In this document: positions 34,041-43,141 of the stretch, in pieces
Position numbering within the stretch: position 1 is the stretch's first letter
How the letters are laid out: every line of letters starts with the position of its first letter
DNA from: Acidimicrobiaceae bacterium
GTDB lineage: Bacteria; Actinomycetota; Acidimicrobiia; Acidimicrobiales; Aldehydirespiratoraceae
Direction: 5' to 3'
DNA length: 64,000 bases
Assembly (NCBI GenBank): GCA_016845585.1
Contig: JAERSO010000132.1
Span: forward strand, 51,324-115,323
The notes under the pieces: generated by a model
Told to the model about the DNA's origin: nothing
Database searches by the model: none
Seen by the model: only the letters and a program-made list of their open reading frames with translations
Translations under genes and position numbers: made by a program

Positions 34041-34964
34041 TCACAGCGGGTAGACGTCCGGATTGACCACGTTCACGGGCCGCTCGCCGGCCAGGACCTG
34101 ACGGGCATTCTCGATCGCTCCGGCATACATCCGGATGCGTCCCTTGTCCGTGGCAGAGGCGATGTGGGGTGTGACCACGACATTGTCGCGATGCAGCAGG
34201 GCGTGGTCGGGATCGAGCGGCTCGGGTGCGGTCACGTCGAGACCGGCGGCGTAGACCTTGCCGGAGTCGAGTGCGTCAACGAGTGCCTGCGTGTCGATCA
34301 CGCCGCCTCGGGCTGCATTGACGATCACCACTCCGTCCCGCATCCCGGCGAACGTCTCGGCGTTGAACATGTCGCGGGTCTCGTCAGTGAGCGGCGTGTG
34401 AATCGTGATCACGTCGCTCTCGGCCAGGATCGTCTCGAAGTCCACTTGCTCGTGACCGTCGACATCGATGTAGGGGTCGCAGACGATGACACGCATGTCC
34501 ATGGCGGCGACGATGCGCGCCACTCGGCTCCCGATCCGTCCATGACCGACGACGCCGATCGTGAGGCCGGACAGTTCGAGCGCCTCGTTTGCGGCATAGA
34601 AGTCCTGTCGGCCGGCCCGGAGCCGGGCCGTGTTGTTGGCGGTGAACTTGGTCGCGGCCATGAGGAGGCTGATCGTGTGCTCGACCGTGGAGATGGTGGG
34701 GGCATCAGGTGTGTTGCACACGACCACACCAGCAGCTGTTGCCCCGACGAGGTCGACCGTGTCGAAGCCGATACCACTGCGCGAGATCACCTCGATCGAT
34801 GCTGCGCGGGCAATCCGGTCGACGTCCCACGGCGCCGACCCGGCGATCGCGGCCCGGCACGTCGGCAGGAAGGACTCATCGGGGCCGACGACTTCCCAGT
34901 CCGAGCCGAACAGCTCAGCGAGGTACGGCGGGAGCTCCCGGTCGACATAGATACGTTCAGCCAT
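34041..34964 (-). CDS. D-isomer-specific 2-hydroxyacid dehydrogenase (phosphoglycerate dehydrogenase-like)
   Basis: 307 residues. The NAD-binding domain shows VGHGRIGSRVARIVAAMDMRVIVCDP, and the active-site triad is present: Arg in NAARGGVID, Glu in LDVTAPEPL and His in VTPHIASAT. ISRSGIGFDTVDL is the substrate-domain signature. There is no ACT regulatory domain, so it is shorter than typical SerA; substrate could be 3-phosphoglycerate or another 2-hydroxyacid. ATG 34964 faces the ROK kinase across 46 bases. Confidence 0.88.
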   Translation of the reverse strand: MAERIYVDRELPPYLAELFGSDWEVVGPDESFLPTCRAAIAGSAPWDVDRIARAASIEVISRSGIGFDTVDLVGATAAGVVVCNTPDAPTISTVEHTISLLMAATKFTANNTARLRAGRQDFYAANEALELSGLTIGVVGHGRIGSRVARIVAAMDMRVIVCDPYIDVDGHEQVDFETILAESDVITIHTPLTDETRDMFNAETFAGMRDGVVIVNAARGGVIDTQALVDALDSGKVYAAGLDVTAPEPLDPDHALLHRDNVVVTPHIASATDKGRIRMYAGAIENARQVLAGERPVNVVNPDVYPL

Positions 34965-35010
34965 CGATGGTCCTCTCCGCGGTGATCGGCCGATCGTAGT
35001 GTTGACGACG

Positions 35011-35958
35011 ATGCTGCTGGGATTCGACGTTGGCGGGACGAACGCACGGGCGTTGCTGATCGACCCGGCATCGCGCGCCATCCTCGATCGCGAGCGCGCA
35101 CCGAGCGGCGGTCACGGGGAGGATCTGCTGGCAACGCTCGTCGCTCTCACCGACGCGCTGACCGCCAGGCACGACTTCGAGCTCACGGCCGTCGGTTGTG
35201 GGGTCGCCGGATTGGCCCATCGTTCCGGTGTGATCCACTACTCGCCGAACCTCCCCGACGTGATCGAGTACCCGCTCGGCACCGAGCTCGAATCGAGCCT
35301 CGGTACTCCCGTTGTGGTGATGAACGACGCCTCGGCGGGTGCGTGGGCGGAAGCCCAACTCGGCGCCGGCCGCGGCAGCGATGACTTCATCCTCGCAACG
35401 CTCGGGACGGGAATCGGCACCGGATTCGTGTCCGGTGGTCAGCTGGTGAGGGGGCACAGCGGCTTTGCCGGCGAGTCCGGTCACATGGTGGTGAACACCG
35501 ACGGCGACGAGCACCACACCGGACAACGCGGACCGTGGGAACTTCTCGCATCGGGGTCCGGCTTGGGCCGACTCGGCCAGCACGCTGCCGTCAACGACCG
35601 GTTCCCCGCGGGCCTCGACGTCGCGGGTTCGATCGACGCGATCACGGGCTTCACGGTGGCGGCCGCCGCCGCGCAGGGCGACGCCGACGCCTCGGCGATC
35701 TTCTCCGACTTCTGTGGCCATGTCGCACTCGGTCTCGCCAACCTCGTGATGATCCTCGATCCGGAACGCATCATCCTGGGTGGCGGGCTGACAAGCATCG
35801 GTGAGCCTCTTCGCGCCGGTGTCGCGGCGAGGCTGACTCACCACACCCTCGGCGCGGACCATCGACCACCGGTCGATGTCGTCTTGGCCGAACTCGGTGA
35901 CGATGCCGGCGCGCTCGGGGCGGCACTGTTGGCGCACCGCGGGGTTGTCGAGGGCTAG
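35011..35958 (+). CDS. ROK-family/BadF-like sugar kinase lacking the usual zinc cysteines
   Basis: 315 residues. The ATPase motifs are LLGFDVGGTNARALLID (phosphate 1) and ATLGTGIGTGFVSGG (phosphate 2); catalytic Asp in MNDASAGAWAE; ESGHMVV is the ROK sugar-contact region. Where most ROK kinases have the zinc motif CxCGxxGCxE, this one has HHTGQRGPWELLASG, so no Cys cluster. It probably phosphorylates glucose or an N-acyl hexosamine. ATG 35011 or GTG 34999 could be used. The stop overlaps the convergent LigD-like gene at a CTAG. Confidence 0.82.
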   Translation: MLLGFDVGGTNARALLIDPASRAILDRERAPSGGHGEDLLATLVALTDALTARHDFELTAVGCGVAGLAHRSGVIHYSPNLPDVIEYPLGTELESSLGTPVVVMNDASAGAWAEAQLGAGRGSDDFILATLGTGIGTGFVSGGQLVRGHSGFAGESGHMVVNTDGDEHHTGQRGPWELLASGSGLGRLGQHAAVNDRFPAGLDVAGSIDAITGFTVAAAAAQGDADASAIFSDFCGHVALGLANLVMILDPERIILGGGLTSIGEPLRAGVAARLTHHTLGADHRPPVDVVLAELGDDAGALGAALLAHRGVVEG

Positions 35959-36974
35959 TCTTCGGCCTTGGCCCGGCTCGGCGCGACCCGCGGCGGCTCG
36001 TTGGGCATCTTGGGGTAGACGGGCGGCCACGGGGCGTCACCGAGTCCGTCGGCCCAGTCCCGTTCGTGCCATTCGAGGAGCGGTTCGAGCGATTGTGGGT
36101 CCTCACCCATCCCCGCCCATGCGTCGCCATCAGCGGCGAGCTTGGCCGGCTCCGTGGCGATGGTCAGTTCTTCGTGCTGCACCGTGGCCACTTCGTCCCA
36201 CGTGATCGGCGTGGACACCTGGGCACCGACCCGGGGCCGCACCGACCAGGCACCGAAAACGGTCTTGTGGGGAGCGTTCTGGTTGAAGTCGACGAAGACC
36301 CGCTTGCCGCGATCCTCCTTCCACCACTCACACGTCAGCAGATCCGGGCGCCGCCTCTGCATCTCCCGGGCGAGCGCGACCGCGGCATACCGCACCGCCA
36401 TCCCGTCCCACCGCGACTCCAGCCGCACATAGATGTGGATGCCCTTGCTGCCGGACGTCTTCGGCCAGGAGACGATGCCGAGCTCGTCGAGCACCGCCTT
36501 CACCTCGTAGGCAGCCTCGCGGATGTGGTCGAAGTTCGTGCCGGGCTGAGGGTCGAGGTCGATGCGCAGCTCATCGGTGATGCCCGGCTCGTCGGCATGG
36601 TTCGGCCAGACGTGGAAGCCGAGACAGCCCATGTTGACGGCCCACACGATGTGGGCCATGTCGGCGGCCACGAGCGCGTTCGAGGTCGTGCCATTGGGCG
36701 TGCTCACCGTGACGGTCTGCAGCCACTCGGGCGCGCCCTTCGGCACTCGCTTCTGGAAGAACGACTTGCCTCGTGCGCCGTCCGGGTAGCGCTCCATCAG
36801 GAGCGGCCGTCCGCCCACCACCCGCATGAAGGGTTCGGCTACTGCGAGGTAGTAGTTGACGAGATCGAGCTTCGTCTCCCCTCGCTTGGGGAAGAACTCC
36901 TTGCTCGGGCTCGTGACCCGCGCCGCGACGCCATCGACATCGAGGACGACGGGTTCCTCCTTGGCGCTCGGCAT
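35955..36974 (-). CDS. LigD-type primase-polymerase (PolDom), stand-alone
   Basis: 339 residues matching the polymerase domain of bacterial NHEJ ligase D. Visible: SPSKEFFPKRGETKLDLVNYYLAVAEPFM, PLLMERYPDGARGKSFFQKR, the catalytic acidic pair in LRIDLDPQPG, WPKTSGSKGIHIYVRLE, and VFVDFNQNAPHKTVFGAWSVRPR. Stand-alone PolDoms add nucleotides, preferably ribonucleotides, at DNA breaks together with Ku and a separate ligase. Neither Ku nor a ligase gene is in this window, so its partners must be elsewhere. Confidence 0.92.
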   Translation of the reverse strand: MPSAKEEPVVLDVDGVAARVTSPSKEFFPKRGETKLDLVNYYLAVAEPFMRVVGGRPLLMERYPDGARGKSFFQKRVPKGAPEWLQTVTVSTPNGTTSNALVAADMAHIVWAVNMGCLGFHVWPNHADEPGITDELRIDLDPQPGTNFDHIREAAYEVKAVLDELGIVSWPKTSGSKGIHIYVRLESRWDGMAVRYAAVALAREMQRRRPDLLTCEWWKEDRGKRVFVDFNQNAPHKTVFGAWSVRPRVGAQVSTPITWDEVATVQHEELTIATEPAKLAADGDAWAGMGEDPQSLEPLLEWHERDWADGLGDAPWPPVYPKMPNEPPRVAPSRAKAED

Positions 36975-36995
36975 GCCCAGACGATAGCGGTCGAC

Positions 36996-38093
36996 CTAGT
37001 GCCGGGCTTCGACGACGATCACGGTCAGCGAGGCCGCCGCGATCGTGGCACCACCGGCGATTCCCAACATCTCGAACCCGCCGGCGCCGACGACCAGCCC
37101 ACCGAGCAACGGACCGAGTGATCGCCCGGCCGCCATCGCCGCCTGGGCATCACCGGCGCGCTCGGCCGGGTGCCGCGACCGCTCGGCGAGCAGTGTGTAG
37201 ATCCCGGGCACCGACATCCAGAAGCAGAACCCCCAGGTGGTGACCAGCGCCCAGAACACCACGGGCTGATCCATGAACCCGAGGACGACGGCGAACACCG
37301 CGGGGAGCAGCATCCACGCCCCTGAGAACGGGCGACCGCCGCGCCAGCGAGCGGATGGGATCCCGGCCGCGGCGTTGGCCGAGAAGACGAGCGAGATGAC
37401 GAACGGGTCCATCCCGTACTGCTCGACCCCCATCGCGCCCACATAGACGAAGAACGCCGAACCACCGAACGTGATGACAGCCAATCCCGCGATGAGCACG
37501 AACGCCTGAGGTACGGCTCGGGTGCGGTGCGTCTCCTTGACCGGCGGCGCGACAAAGGTGGGGAGCGAAACGAGCGGAATCAGCGCCAGCGCCGCGAGCA
37601 ACCAGAAGACCGCCACATCGTCGGCGCCGGCGAGGACTGCGCCCAGGAGGGGCGCTGCGGCGACTCCTGTGAGCGGTCCGATCACGGCGATGTCGCCGGT
37701 GCGGTCGGCGTCGCCGAACACCTGCGAGTACGCGAGCCAAGTCAGGACGCCGAGCGCGAGGCCGGCGACACCGCGTGAGGCCACGAACTGCCAGAACGAC
37801 GGCACGAACGTGCTCGTCGCGTTCGACCCGGCCAACACCAACAACGCAACGACGAACAGTCGCCGACTCGGCTCGACGAGTCGTCCCGAGGCCCACGACC
37901 CGACGACGAAGGCGCCGAGTTGGGCCGCCGAGAATGCACCGGCACTTCCCGTGCCGATGTCGAACCGGTCGCCGATCGCGGGGAGTACGAGAGGCGTCGC
38001 CACGAACGTGGTGGTGGCCACCGACGTGGCGAGGACGAGGCCTGTGTCGACGGTCCCTCGCAGCGAGGCGAGCAGTCGAAACGGCGCGAGCAT
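36996..38093 (-). CDS. MFS transporter, 12-helix
   Basis: 365 residues. The first helix region VLATSVATTTFVATPLVLPAIGDRFD is followed by GSWASGRLVEPSRRLF (motif A position, degenerate) and repeated hydrophobic segments typical of MFS efflux pumps. Charged cytosolic loop near the middle (VAPPVKETHRTRAVPQ). Substrate unknown. It ends 21 bases from the start of LigD-like gene, so it may be transcribed with it. Confidence 0.8.
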   Translation of the reverse strand: MLAPFRLLASLRGTVDTGLVLATSVATTTFVATPLVLPAIGDRFDIGTGSAGAFSAAQLGAFVVGSWASGRLVEPSRRLFVVALLVLAGSNATSTFVPSFWQFVASRGVAGLALGVLTWLAYSQVFGDADRTGDIAVIGPLTGVAAAPLLGAVLAGADDVAVFWLLAALALIPLVSLPTFVAPPVKETHRTRAVPQAFVLIAGLAVITFGGSAFFVYVGAMGVEQYGMDPFVISLVFSANAAAGIPSARWRGGRPFSGAWMLLPAVFAVVLGFMDQPVVFWALVTTWGFCFWMSVPGIYTLLAERSRHPAERAGDAQAAMAAGRSLGPLLGGLVVGAGGFEMLGIAGGATIAAASLTVIVVEARH

Positions 38094-38165
38094 CGACCGA
38101 CCCTATAGCGCACCGCCCGATGCCCCCCTGTGCTTGCCTCGCGATTCGAGAAGAGGAGACCCATT

Positions 38166-38648
38166 GTGAACCCTGCTGATGAGCGCGCAGGCGCCGATGG
38201 CGCTTCAACAACGCGTCGCCGTGTCCCGTCGATGATGCTCATCGTCGTGGTGGCCCTCATCGGCGGCGTCGACATCGGCTGGGCGATGGGCAGGGGCGAC
38301 GACGGCCTCCGGGTCCGCGACTGCTTCGAGATCCCGTCGACCGGCGTCTACGAGACGACCGAACAACAATCGTGCAACGGGGTCCACGACGCCGAAGTTC
38401 TCGAGGTGATCGAGCTCGACGCCGGCACGGCCTGGCCCGGCGTGGGCTTGTTCCAGGGCGGAGGCGATGCTGCACTCGCCTGTGAGAACGCGCTCGAGGG
38501 ACTACGCGTCAACCAGGAGAACATCCCCGACGACGCCCAGATCGGTGTGCTCCATTCCGATGAGACCACCTGGGACGCCGGTGGGCGCGAGGTCGTCTTC
38601 TACACGTACTCGGCCACCGGTTTCCCCGGCCCGGTACTCGCCGGCTGA
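38166..38648 (+). CDS. Small membrane-anchored protein with septum-formation-like extracellular domain
   Basis: 160 residues. One transmembrane segment (MMLIVVVALIGGVDIGWAMG) follows a charged N-terminus. The outside domain has paired Cys (RDCFEIPS, QSCNGVHDAEVLEVIEL, CENALEGL), an arrangement similar to the actinobacterial septum-formation domain seen in DUF4190-linked proteins; similarity judged by eye. GTG 38166 has the site AGAGGAGA eight bases upstream. No operon partner. Confidence 0.65.
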   Translation: MNPADERAGADGASTTRRRVPSMMLIVVVALIGGVDIGWAMGRGDDGLRVRDCFEIPSTGVYETTEQQSCNGVHDAEVLEVIELDAGTAWPGVGLFQGGGDAALACENALEGLRVNQENIPDDAQIGVLHSDETTWDAGGREVVFYTYSATGFPGPVLAG

Positions 38649-38652
38649 GGCG

Positions 38653-39066
38653 CTACGTGCCCGGCTTGAACACCATCAGGTAGACGGCGACCACAAGCAA
38701 GCCGACCATGATCTGGCTACCGAGGAGGCGCTTCTGCGCGCCGGACTCGTCGCCTTCGGCGATCGCTTTCTCGCCCGGAAGGATCAGGGCGTGCAGCACA
38801 CCGTTCATGGCGATCCACACGAGGACGGCGGCGGCGAGCCAACCGTCCTTCACCTCGAACACGAGTTCATCGCCGACCTTGGACATGCCGCTGACGCCGA
38901 AGCCGAGAAGACCGCCGAGCGCGAGCGCCGTGCCATGGACCTGCATCGAATGCGTCGCACGCCCGAACGGGTACGAGAGGGTGGGTGCGAACGCCACGAA
39001 CATCGCAGCAATGTGCACCAAGAGGACGAGGTTGTAGGGCGTGTCGAGGTAAGCACCGAGAATCAT
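38653..39066 (-). CDS. Small four-helix membrane protein (DUF2269-like)
   Basis: 137 residues, four hydrophobic segments. The YNLVLLVHIAAMFVAFAPT start with a His in the first helix is reminiscent of DUF2269/CopD-like small membrane proteins; the assignment is tentative. ATG 39066 begins directly before the first helix. It converges with the septum-formation-like gene. Confidence 0.65.
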   Translation of the reverse strand: MILGAYLDTPYNLVLLVHIAAMFVAFAPTLSYPFGRATHSMQVHGTALALGGLLGFGVSGMSKVGDELVFEVKDGWLAAAVLVWIAMNGVLHALILPGEKAIAEGDESGAQKRLLGSQIMVGLLVVAVYLMVFKPGT

Positions 39067-39125
39067 GGGGGGCACCCTAGCGGCCTGGACCTGACCACTG
39101 GCTAAATCGGTCGTAGGCTGGACAG

Positions 39126-40982
39126 ATGCCTGAGTATCGCTCCCGTACAACAACCCAGGGCCGCAACATGGCCGGAGCCCGCGCGCTGTGGCGCGCCACC
39201 GGGATGACCGAGGACGACTTCGAGAAGCCGATCATCGCCGTCTCCAACTCGTTCACCCAGTTCGTGCCCGGCCACGTGCACTTGAAGGACCTGGGCCAGC
39301 TGGTTGCCCGCGAGATCGAAGCCGCCGGCGGAATCGCCAAGGAGTTCAACACGATCGCCGTCGACGACGGCATCGCCATGGGTCACGACGGCATGCTCTA
39401 CAGCCTCCCCTCGCGCGACCTCATCGCCGACAGTGTCGAGTACATGGTCAACGCGCACTGCGCGGACGCGATGGTCTGCATCTCGAACTGCGACAAGATC
39501 ACGCCCGGGATGTTGATGGCGGCGATGCGCCTCAACATCCCCACCATCTTCGTCACCGGCGGCCCGATGGAAGCCGGCAAGACCCGTCTCGCCGGTGTCG
39601 AGGTGAAGCTCGATCTGATCGACCCGATGATCAAGGCCGGCGACACATCCGTCAGTGACGAGGACGTGCTCGCCATGGAGCGGTCGGCGTGCCCGACGTG
39701 TGGTTCGTGCTCCGGCATGTTCACCGCCAACTCGATGAACTGTCTCGCCGAGGCGCTTGGCCTCGCCCTCCCGGGCAACGGCACGGTCGTGGCCACCCAC
39801 AGCGACCGCGAACAGCTCTTCCTCGAGGCGGGCCGCCGCATCGTGGACATCACCCGCAAGTACTACGAGAAGGACGACGACTCGGTCCTGCCGCGCTCGA
39901 TCTGCAACAAGGGCGCCTTCGAGAACGCAATGACGCTCGACATCGCCATGGGCGGCTCCACCAACACCGTGCTCCATATCCTGGCCGCCGCCCGCGAGGC
40001 CGAGGTCGACTTCACGATGGCCGACATCGACCGACTCAGTCGCTCCGTTCCCGCCATCTGCAAGGTGGCGCCGTCGACCAGCGAGTACCACATCGAAGAC
40101 GTGCACCGCGCCGGCGGCATCATGGGCATCCTCGGCGAGCTCGATCGGGGTGGACACATCGACACCTCGCTTCCAACCGTCCACAGCGAGACGATGGCGG
40201 CGGCACTCGAACAGTGGGACATCATGCGCGATCCCTCCGAGGAGGTCATCGAGTTCTTCCGAGCCGGCCCCGCCGGAATCCCCACCCAGACCGCGTTCAG
40301 TCAGAGCACTCGCTGGGACACTCTCGACACCGATCGCGAGGGCGGGTGCATTCGCACGTGCGAGGAGCCGTACTTCAAGGACGGCGGCCTTGCCGTGCTC
40401 TTCGGCAACATCGCCGAGAACGGCTGCATCGTGAAGACGGCCGGCGTCGACCCGTCGATCTTCACCTTCTCCGGCCCGGCTCGCGTGTTCGAGAGTCAGG
40501 ACTCCGCCTGCGACGGCATTCTCGACGAGAGCCGCATCAACGCCGGCGATGTGATCATCATCCGCTACGAAGGCCCCAAGGGTGGCCCGGGCATGCAGGA
40601 GATGCTGTACCCGACGAGCTACATCAAGAGCCGAAACCTCGGCAAGGAATGTGCCCTGGTCACCGACGGTCGATTCTCGGGCGGCACCAGCGGACTCTCG
40701 ATCGGCCACGCCTCCCCGGAGGCCGCCGAGGGTGGCGCCATCGGTCTGATCGAGGACGGGGACATGATCGACATCGACATCCCGAACCGCACCATCGCAC
40801 TCCGGATCTCCGACGACGAACTCGCGGCCCGGCGAGCAGCGGTGGAAGCCAAGGGCGTTGATGCGTGGCAACCCGCGGAGCATCGATCCCGCAAGGTCAG
40901 CGCCGCGCTGCAGGCGTACGCGGCCATGACCACCTCAGCCGACAAGGGCGCCGTACGCGACGTCGGCCAGATCCGTCGATGA
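39126..40982 (+). CDS. ilvD: Dihydroxy-acid dehydratase
   Basis: 618 residues, full length. IlvD dehydrates 2,3-dihydroxy-3-methylbutanoate and its homologue in valine/isoleucine synthesis using an iron-sulfur cluster. The cluster ligands lie in [10 protein letters not shown] and the [24 protein letters not shown] region; [16 protein letters not shown] near the C-terminus is invariant and contains the catalytic Ser. The three-Cys pattern points to the 4Fe-4S type. The stop overlaps the TetR start as ATGA. Confidence 0.96.
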   Translation: MPEYRSRTTTQGRNMAGARALWRATGMTEDDFEKPIIAVSNSFTQFVPGHVHLKDLGQLVAREIEAAGGIAKEFNTIAVDDGIAMGHDGMLYSLPSRDLIADSVEYMVNAHCADAMVCISNCDKITPGMLMAAMRLNIPTIFVTGGPMEAGKTRLAGVEVKLDLIDPMIKAGDTSVSDEDVLAMERSACPTCGSCSGMFTANSMNCLAEALGLALPGNGTVVATHSDREQLFLEAGRRIVDITRKYYEKDDDSVLPRSICNKGAFENAMTLDIAMGGSTNTVLHILAAAREAEVDFTMADIDRLSRSVPAICKVAPSTSEYHIEDVHRAGGIMGILGELDRGGHIDTSLPTVHSETMAAALEQWDIMRDPSEEVIEFFRAGPAGIPTQTAFSQSTRWDTLDTDREGGCIRTCEEPYFKDGGLAVLFGNIAENGCIVKTAGVDPSIFTFSGPARVFESQDSACDGILDESRINAGDVIIIRYEGPKGGPGMQEMLYPTSYIKSRNLGKECALVTDGRFSGGTSGLSIGHASPEAAEGGAIGLIEDGDMIDIDIPNRTIALRISDDELAARRAAVEAKGVDAWQPAEHRSRKVSAALQAYAAMTTSADKGAVRDVGQIRR

Positions 40983-41536
40983 GCGACACCTCACGCCCCT
41001 CGGTTCGGGGCCCGCAAGCCGTCCGCCGATCACTCATCGACGCGGCCCTCCAACTGATGACCATGCGGTCGCCACGGCAGATCTCCGGGCGGGAGCTGGC
41101 CAAAACCGCGGGCGTGAACTACGGCCTGATCCACCACTACTTCGGCTCCAAAGACGCCGTGTTCGCCGCGGCCGTCACCGAGGCAACCGAGGAGATGGCG
41201 CATCGATGGGAGACGGTTGGACTCCTCCCCGTCAACACCAGCGACGAAGCCGGGAGCTATCGCACCTTCTCGAAGCTCGAACTCGGCGACGACGAGTCAC
41301 CCGTCACCGAACTGCTCTCGCGGATCGTCGTCGGGCAGGCCGAGGCACAGGGACGCGAGATCACCGACAAGGATCTCCTCGCCGAGGTCGCCCTGTGCGC
41401 GGCGCTGCAGTTCGGATGGGGTGCGTTCGAGCCGGAGATCGTCACCGGTCTCGCCGGCTACGACATCGACCTCCACGACCTTCGCGAGCGTGTCTCTCGC
41501 CTCTCGATGCGGTTGGCCAACGGGCACGACACCTGA
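40979..41536 (+). CDS. TetR-family transcriptional regulator
   Basis: 185 residues. The N-terminal HTH reads [44 protein letters not shown], a textbook TetR domain. The C-terminal helical part is not assignable. It is translationally coupled to ilvD (ATGA), an arrangement that may signal control of branched-chain metabolism or simple cotranscription. Confidence 0.9.
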   Translation: MSDTSRPSVRGPQAVRRSLIDAALQLMTMRSPRQISGRELAKTAGVNYGLIHHYFGSKDAVFAAAVTEATEEMAHRWETVGLLPVNTSDEAGSYRTFSKLELGDDESPVTELLSRIVVGQAEAQGREITDKDLLAEVALCAALQFGWGAFEPEIVTGLAGYDIDLHDLRERVSRLSMRLANGHDT

Positions 41537-41539
41537 GCG

Positions 41540-41837
41540 GCGAATTCTGGGATGCGGCCGCACCTCTGCTCGCCGAGGGCCTTCTCAGTGAGGGAACAAT
41601 CATGGGCGGACCGTGTGTGCGAGCCGGCAAGGAGTTCGTCGGGATGCCGCACCACAAGGGCCCCGGCCTGGTCGTGAAGCTCTCGCGTGATCGCGTCGAT
41701 CAACCGATCGACTCGGGGAAGGTGCCTCGTTCGCACCGGCCGGCAAGGTCTTTCGGGAATGGGTGCTGGTGACGGACTTCACCGACGAGCGGGCAGAAGA
41801 GCTGCTCCGCGAATCGGTTGGCTTCGTCTCGGGCTGA
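41540..41837 (+). pseudogene. Frameshifted small TfoX/YjbR-like gene
   Basis: One frame reads FWDAAAPLLAEGLLSEGTIMGG, then RAGKEFVGMPHHKGPGLVVKLS and ends in a divergent tail; from about 41720 the expected continuation SFAPAGKVFREWVLVTDF, then EELLRESVGFVSG, is in the next frame and stops at 41837. A single-base indel near 41718-41722 explains this. No ATG/GTG start is visible either; the first codons overlap the TetR stop region. Only two bases separate its stop from the GIDE-LemA start, so it was once the preceding gene in an operon. Confidence 0.65.
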
Positions 41838-41839
41838 CC

Positions 41840-43141
41840 ATGCCGTTCTTCGCGGTGATCGCCGCGTTGCTCCTCATCGCTGCATGGATGCTGGATCGCC
41901 GACGACGCGTCTACGCGGACCTCGGCACAACTCCTGCCGCCGCCGTCTCTGCCGGCCGAAACGAGGTCAAGGGCCGAGCCTGGCACGCCGAACCGCTCAT
42001 CAGCCACCTCACCCGAACACCCACCGTCCGATGGGACTATGAACTCGAGGAAGAGCGCGAGCACACTCGCACCGTGTCGTCGACTGACGCCAAGGGGAAC
42101 ACCACGACCCGGACCGAGACCTACCAGCAGTGGCACACGATCGATCGCAAGAGCGGCCGACACCCCCACTTCGATCTCGTCGACGAGAGCGGAGCCGTGA
42201 GGGTGGCAGTCGACGAAGCGTCGATCACCGATCGACAGAGTCATCGCGACACCTTCAAAGAACGGCATCGACGCAGCTTCCTCGAGAAGTTCTTCTCCTC
42301 CGACAACCGCACCGGCCGCTATCGCGAGACCGAGAACCTGATCGCGATCGGCGACACCTTGTACGTCGTCGGTGATGCATCCCTGCGTGACGACGTCGTC
42401 GAGCCGCAGATCGCAGGAGGCACCCCGTTCCTGATCTCCACCCGCACCGAGGAATCACACCGCCGTGGCCTGGGGTTTCTCATCCCCGTCTTCATCCTGG
42501 GAGCGGCGGCGCCCGCCGGTGTGAGCGGCCATGCGACAGCGGGGTCTGCGGGTCTGGTCGCCGGTGTGGCCCTCGTCGGCCTCGTCGTCATCCTGGCCAC
42601 GACCGTCGTGGTGTTCAACCGGCTCCAACTCCTCGTTCAGCAGGCCGCGCGGGCATGGAGTCTGATCGACGTACAACTCACACGACGCCACGACCTGATA
42701 CCCCAAATCGCCGCCGTGGCACGCGCGGCCAGCGACCACGAGCGTGTGATTTTCGAGAGCATCTCGCTGGAGCGGTCGTCGCTGATCCACGATGCCCCGG
42801 ACGCCACCACCGTGTCGCAGGCCGATCACGAGGCGATGGAGCAGACCGGGCGGATCCAGCGGCTCTTCGCCGTTGTCGAGGAGTATCCGGATCTCCTGGC
42901 GGGAGACGCGATGGCCGCACTTCAGCACCAGCTCGCCGACGCGGAGAATCGCATCGCCGGAAGCCGCACGTACTACAACAACACGGTCACGATCCTGCGC
43001 AACCGCCGTCAGACGTTCCCCGGTTTCATCGTCGCCCGGTGGGCGGACCCACGTCGCTTCGCGTTGTTCACCGCTGACGGCTTCGAACGCACCGTCCCGA
43101 CGATCGAATACGACTTCAGCTCGACACCGGAACCCGCATAG
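41840..43141 (+). CDS. GIDE domain-LemA domain fusion membrane protein
   Basis: 433 residues. A signal-anchor (MPFFAVIAALLLIAAWMLD), then a GIDE-type domain (residues about 25-205: PLISHLTRTPTVRWDYELEEE, HFDLVDESGAVRVAVDEASI, ENLIAIGDTLYVVGDAS), then two hydrophobic helices (about 215-265), then a LemA domain (about 275-430: WSLIDVQLTRRHDLIPQIAAVARA, LQHQLADAENRIAGSRTYYNNTVTILR). LemA and GIDE are often in the same operon in bacteria; here they are one chain. Function unknown, probably envelope-associated. Its end overlaps the convergent NAT gene by 26 bases. Confidence 0.85.
   Translation: MPFFAVIAALLLIAAWMLDRRRRVYADLGTTPAAAVSAGRNEVKGRAWHAEPLISHLTRTPTVRWDYELEEEREHTRTVSSTDAKGNTTTRTETYQQWHTIDRKSGRHPHFDLVDESGAVRVAVDEASITDRQSHRDTFKERHRRSFLEKFFSSDNRTGRYRETENLIAIGDTLYVVGDASLRDDVVEPQIAGGTPFLISTRTEESHRRGLGFLIPVFILGAAAPAGVSGHATAGSAGLVAGVALVGLVVILATTVVVFNRLQLLVQQAARAWSLIDVQLTRRHDLIPQIAAVARAASDHERVIFESISLERSSLIHDAPDATTVSQADHEAMEQTGRIQRLFAVVEEYPDLLAGDAMAALQHQLADAENRIAGSRTYYNNTVTILRNRRQTFPGFIVARWADPRRFALFTADGFERTVPTIEYDFSSTPEPA

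Noticed and set aside
39102..40883. 593-codon open frame on the minus strand
   Set aside because: It is the exact antisense of ilvD, whose protein is unmistakable; long antisense frames are expected at this GC content.
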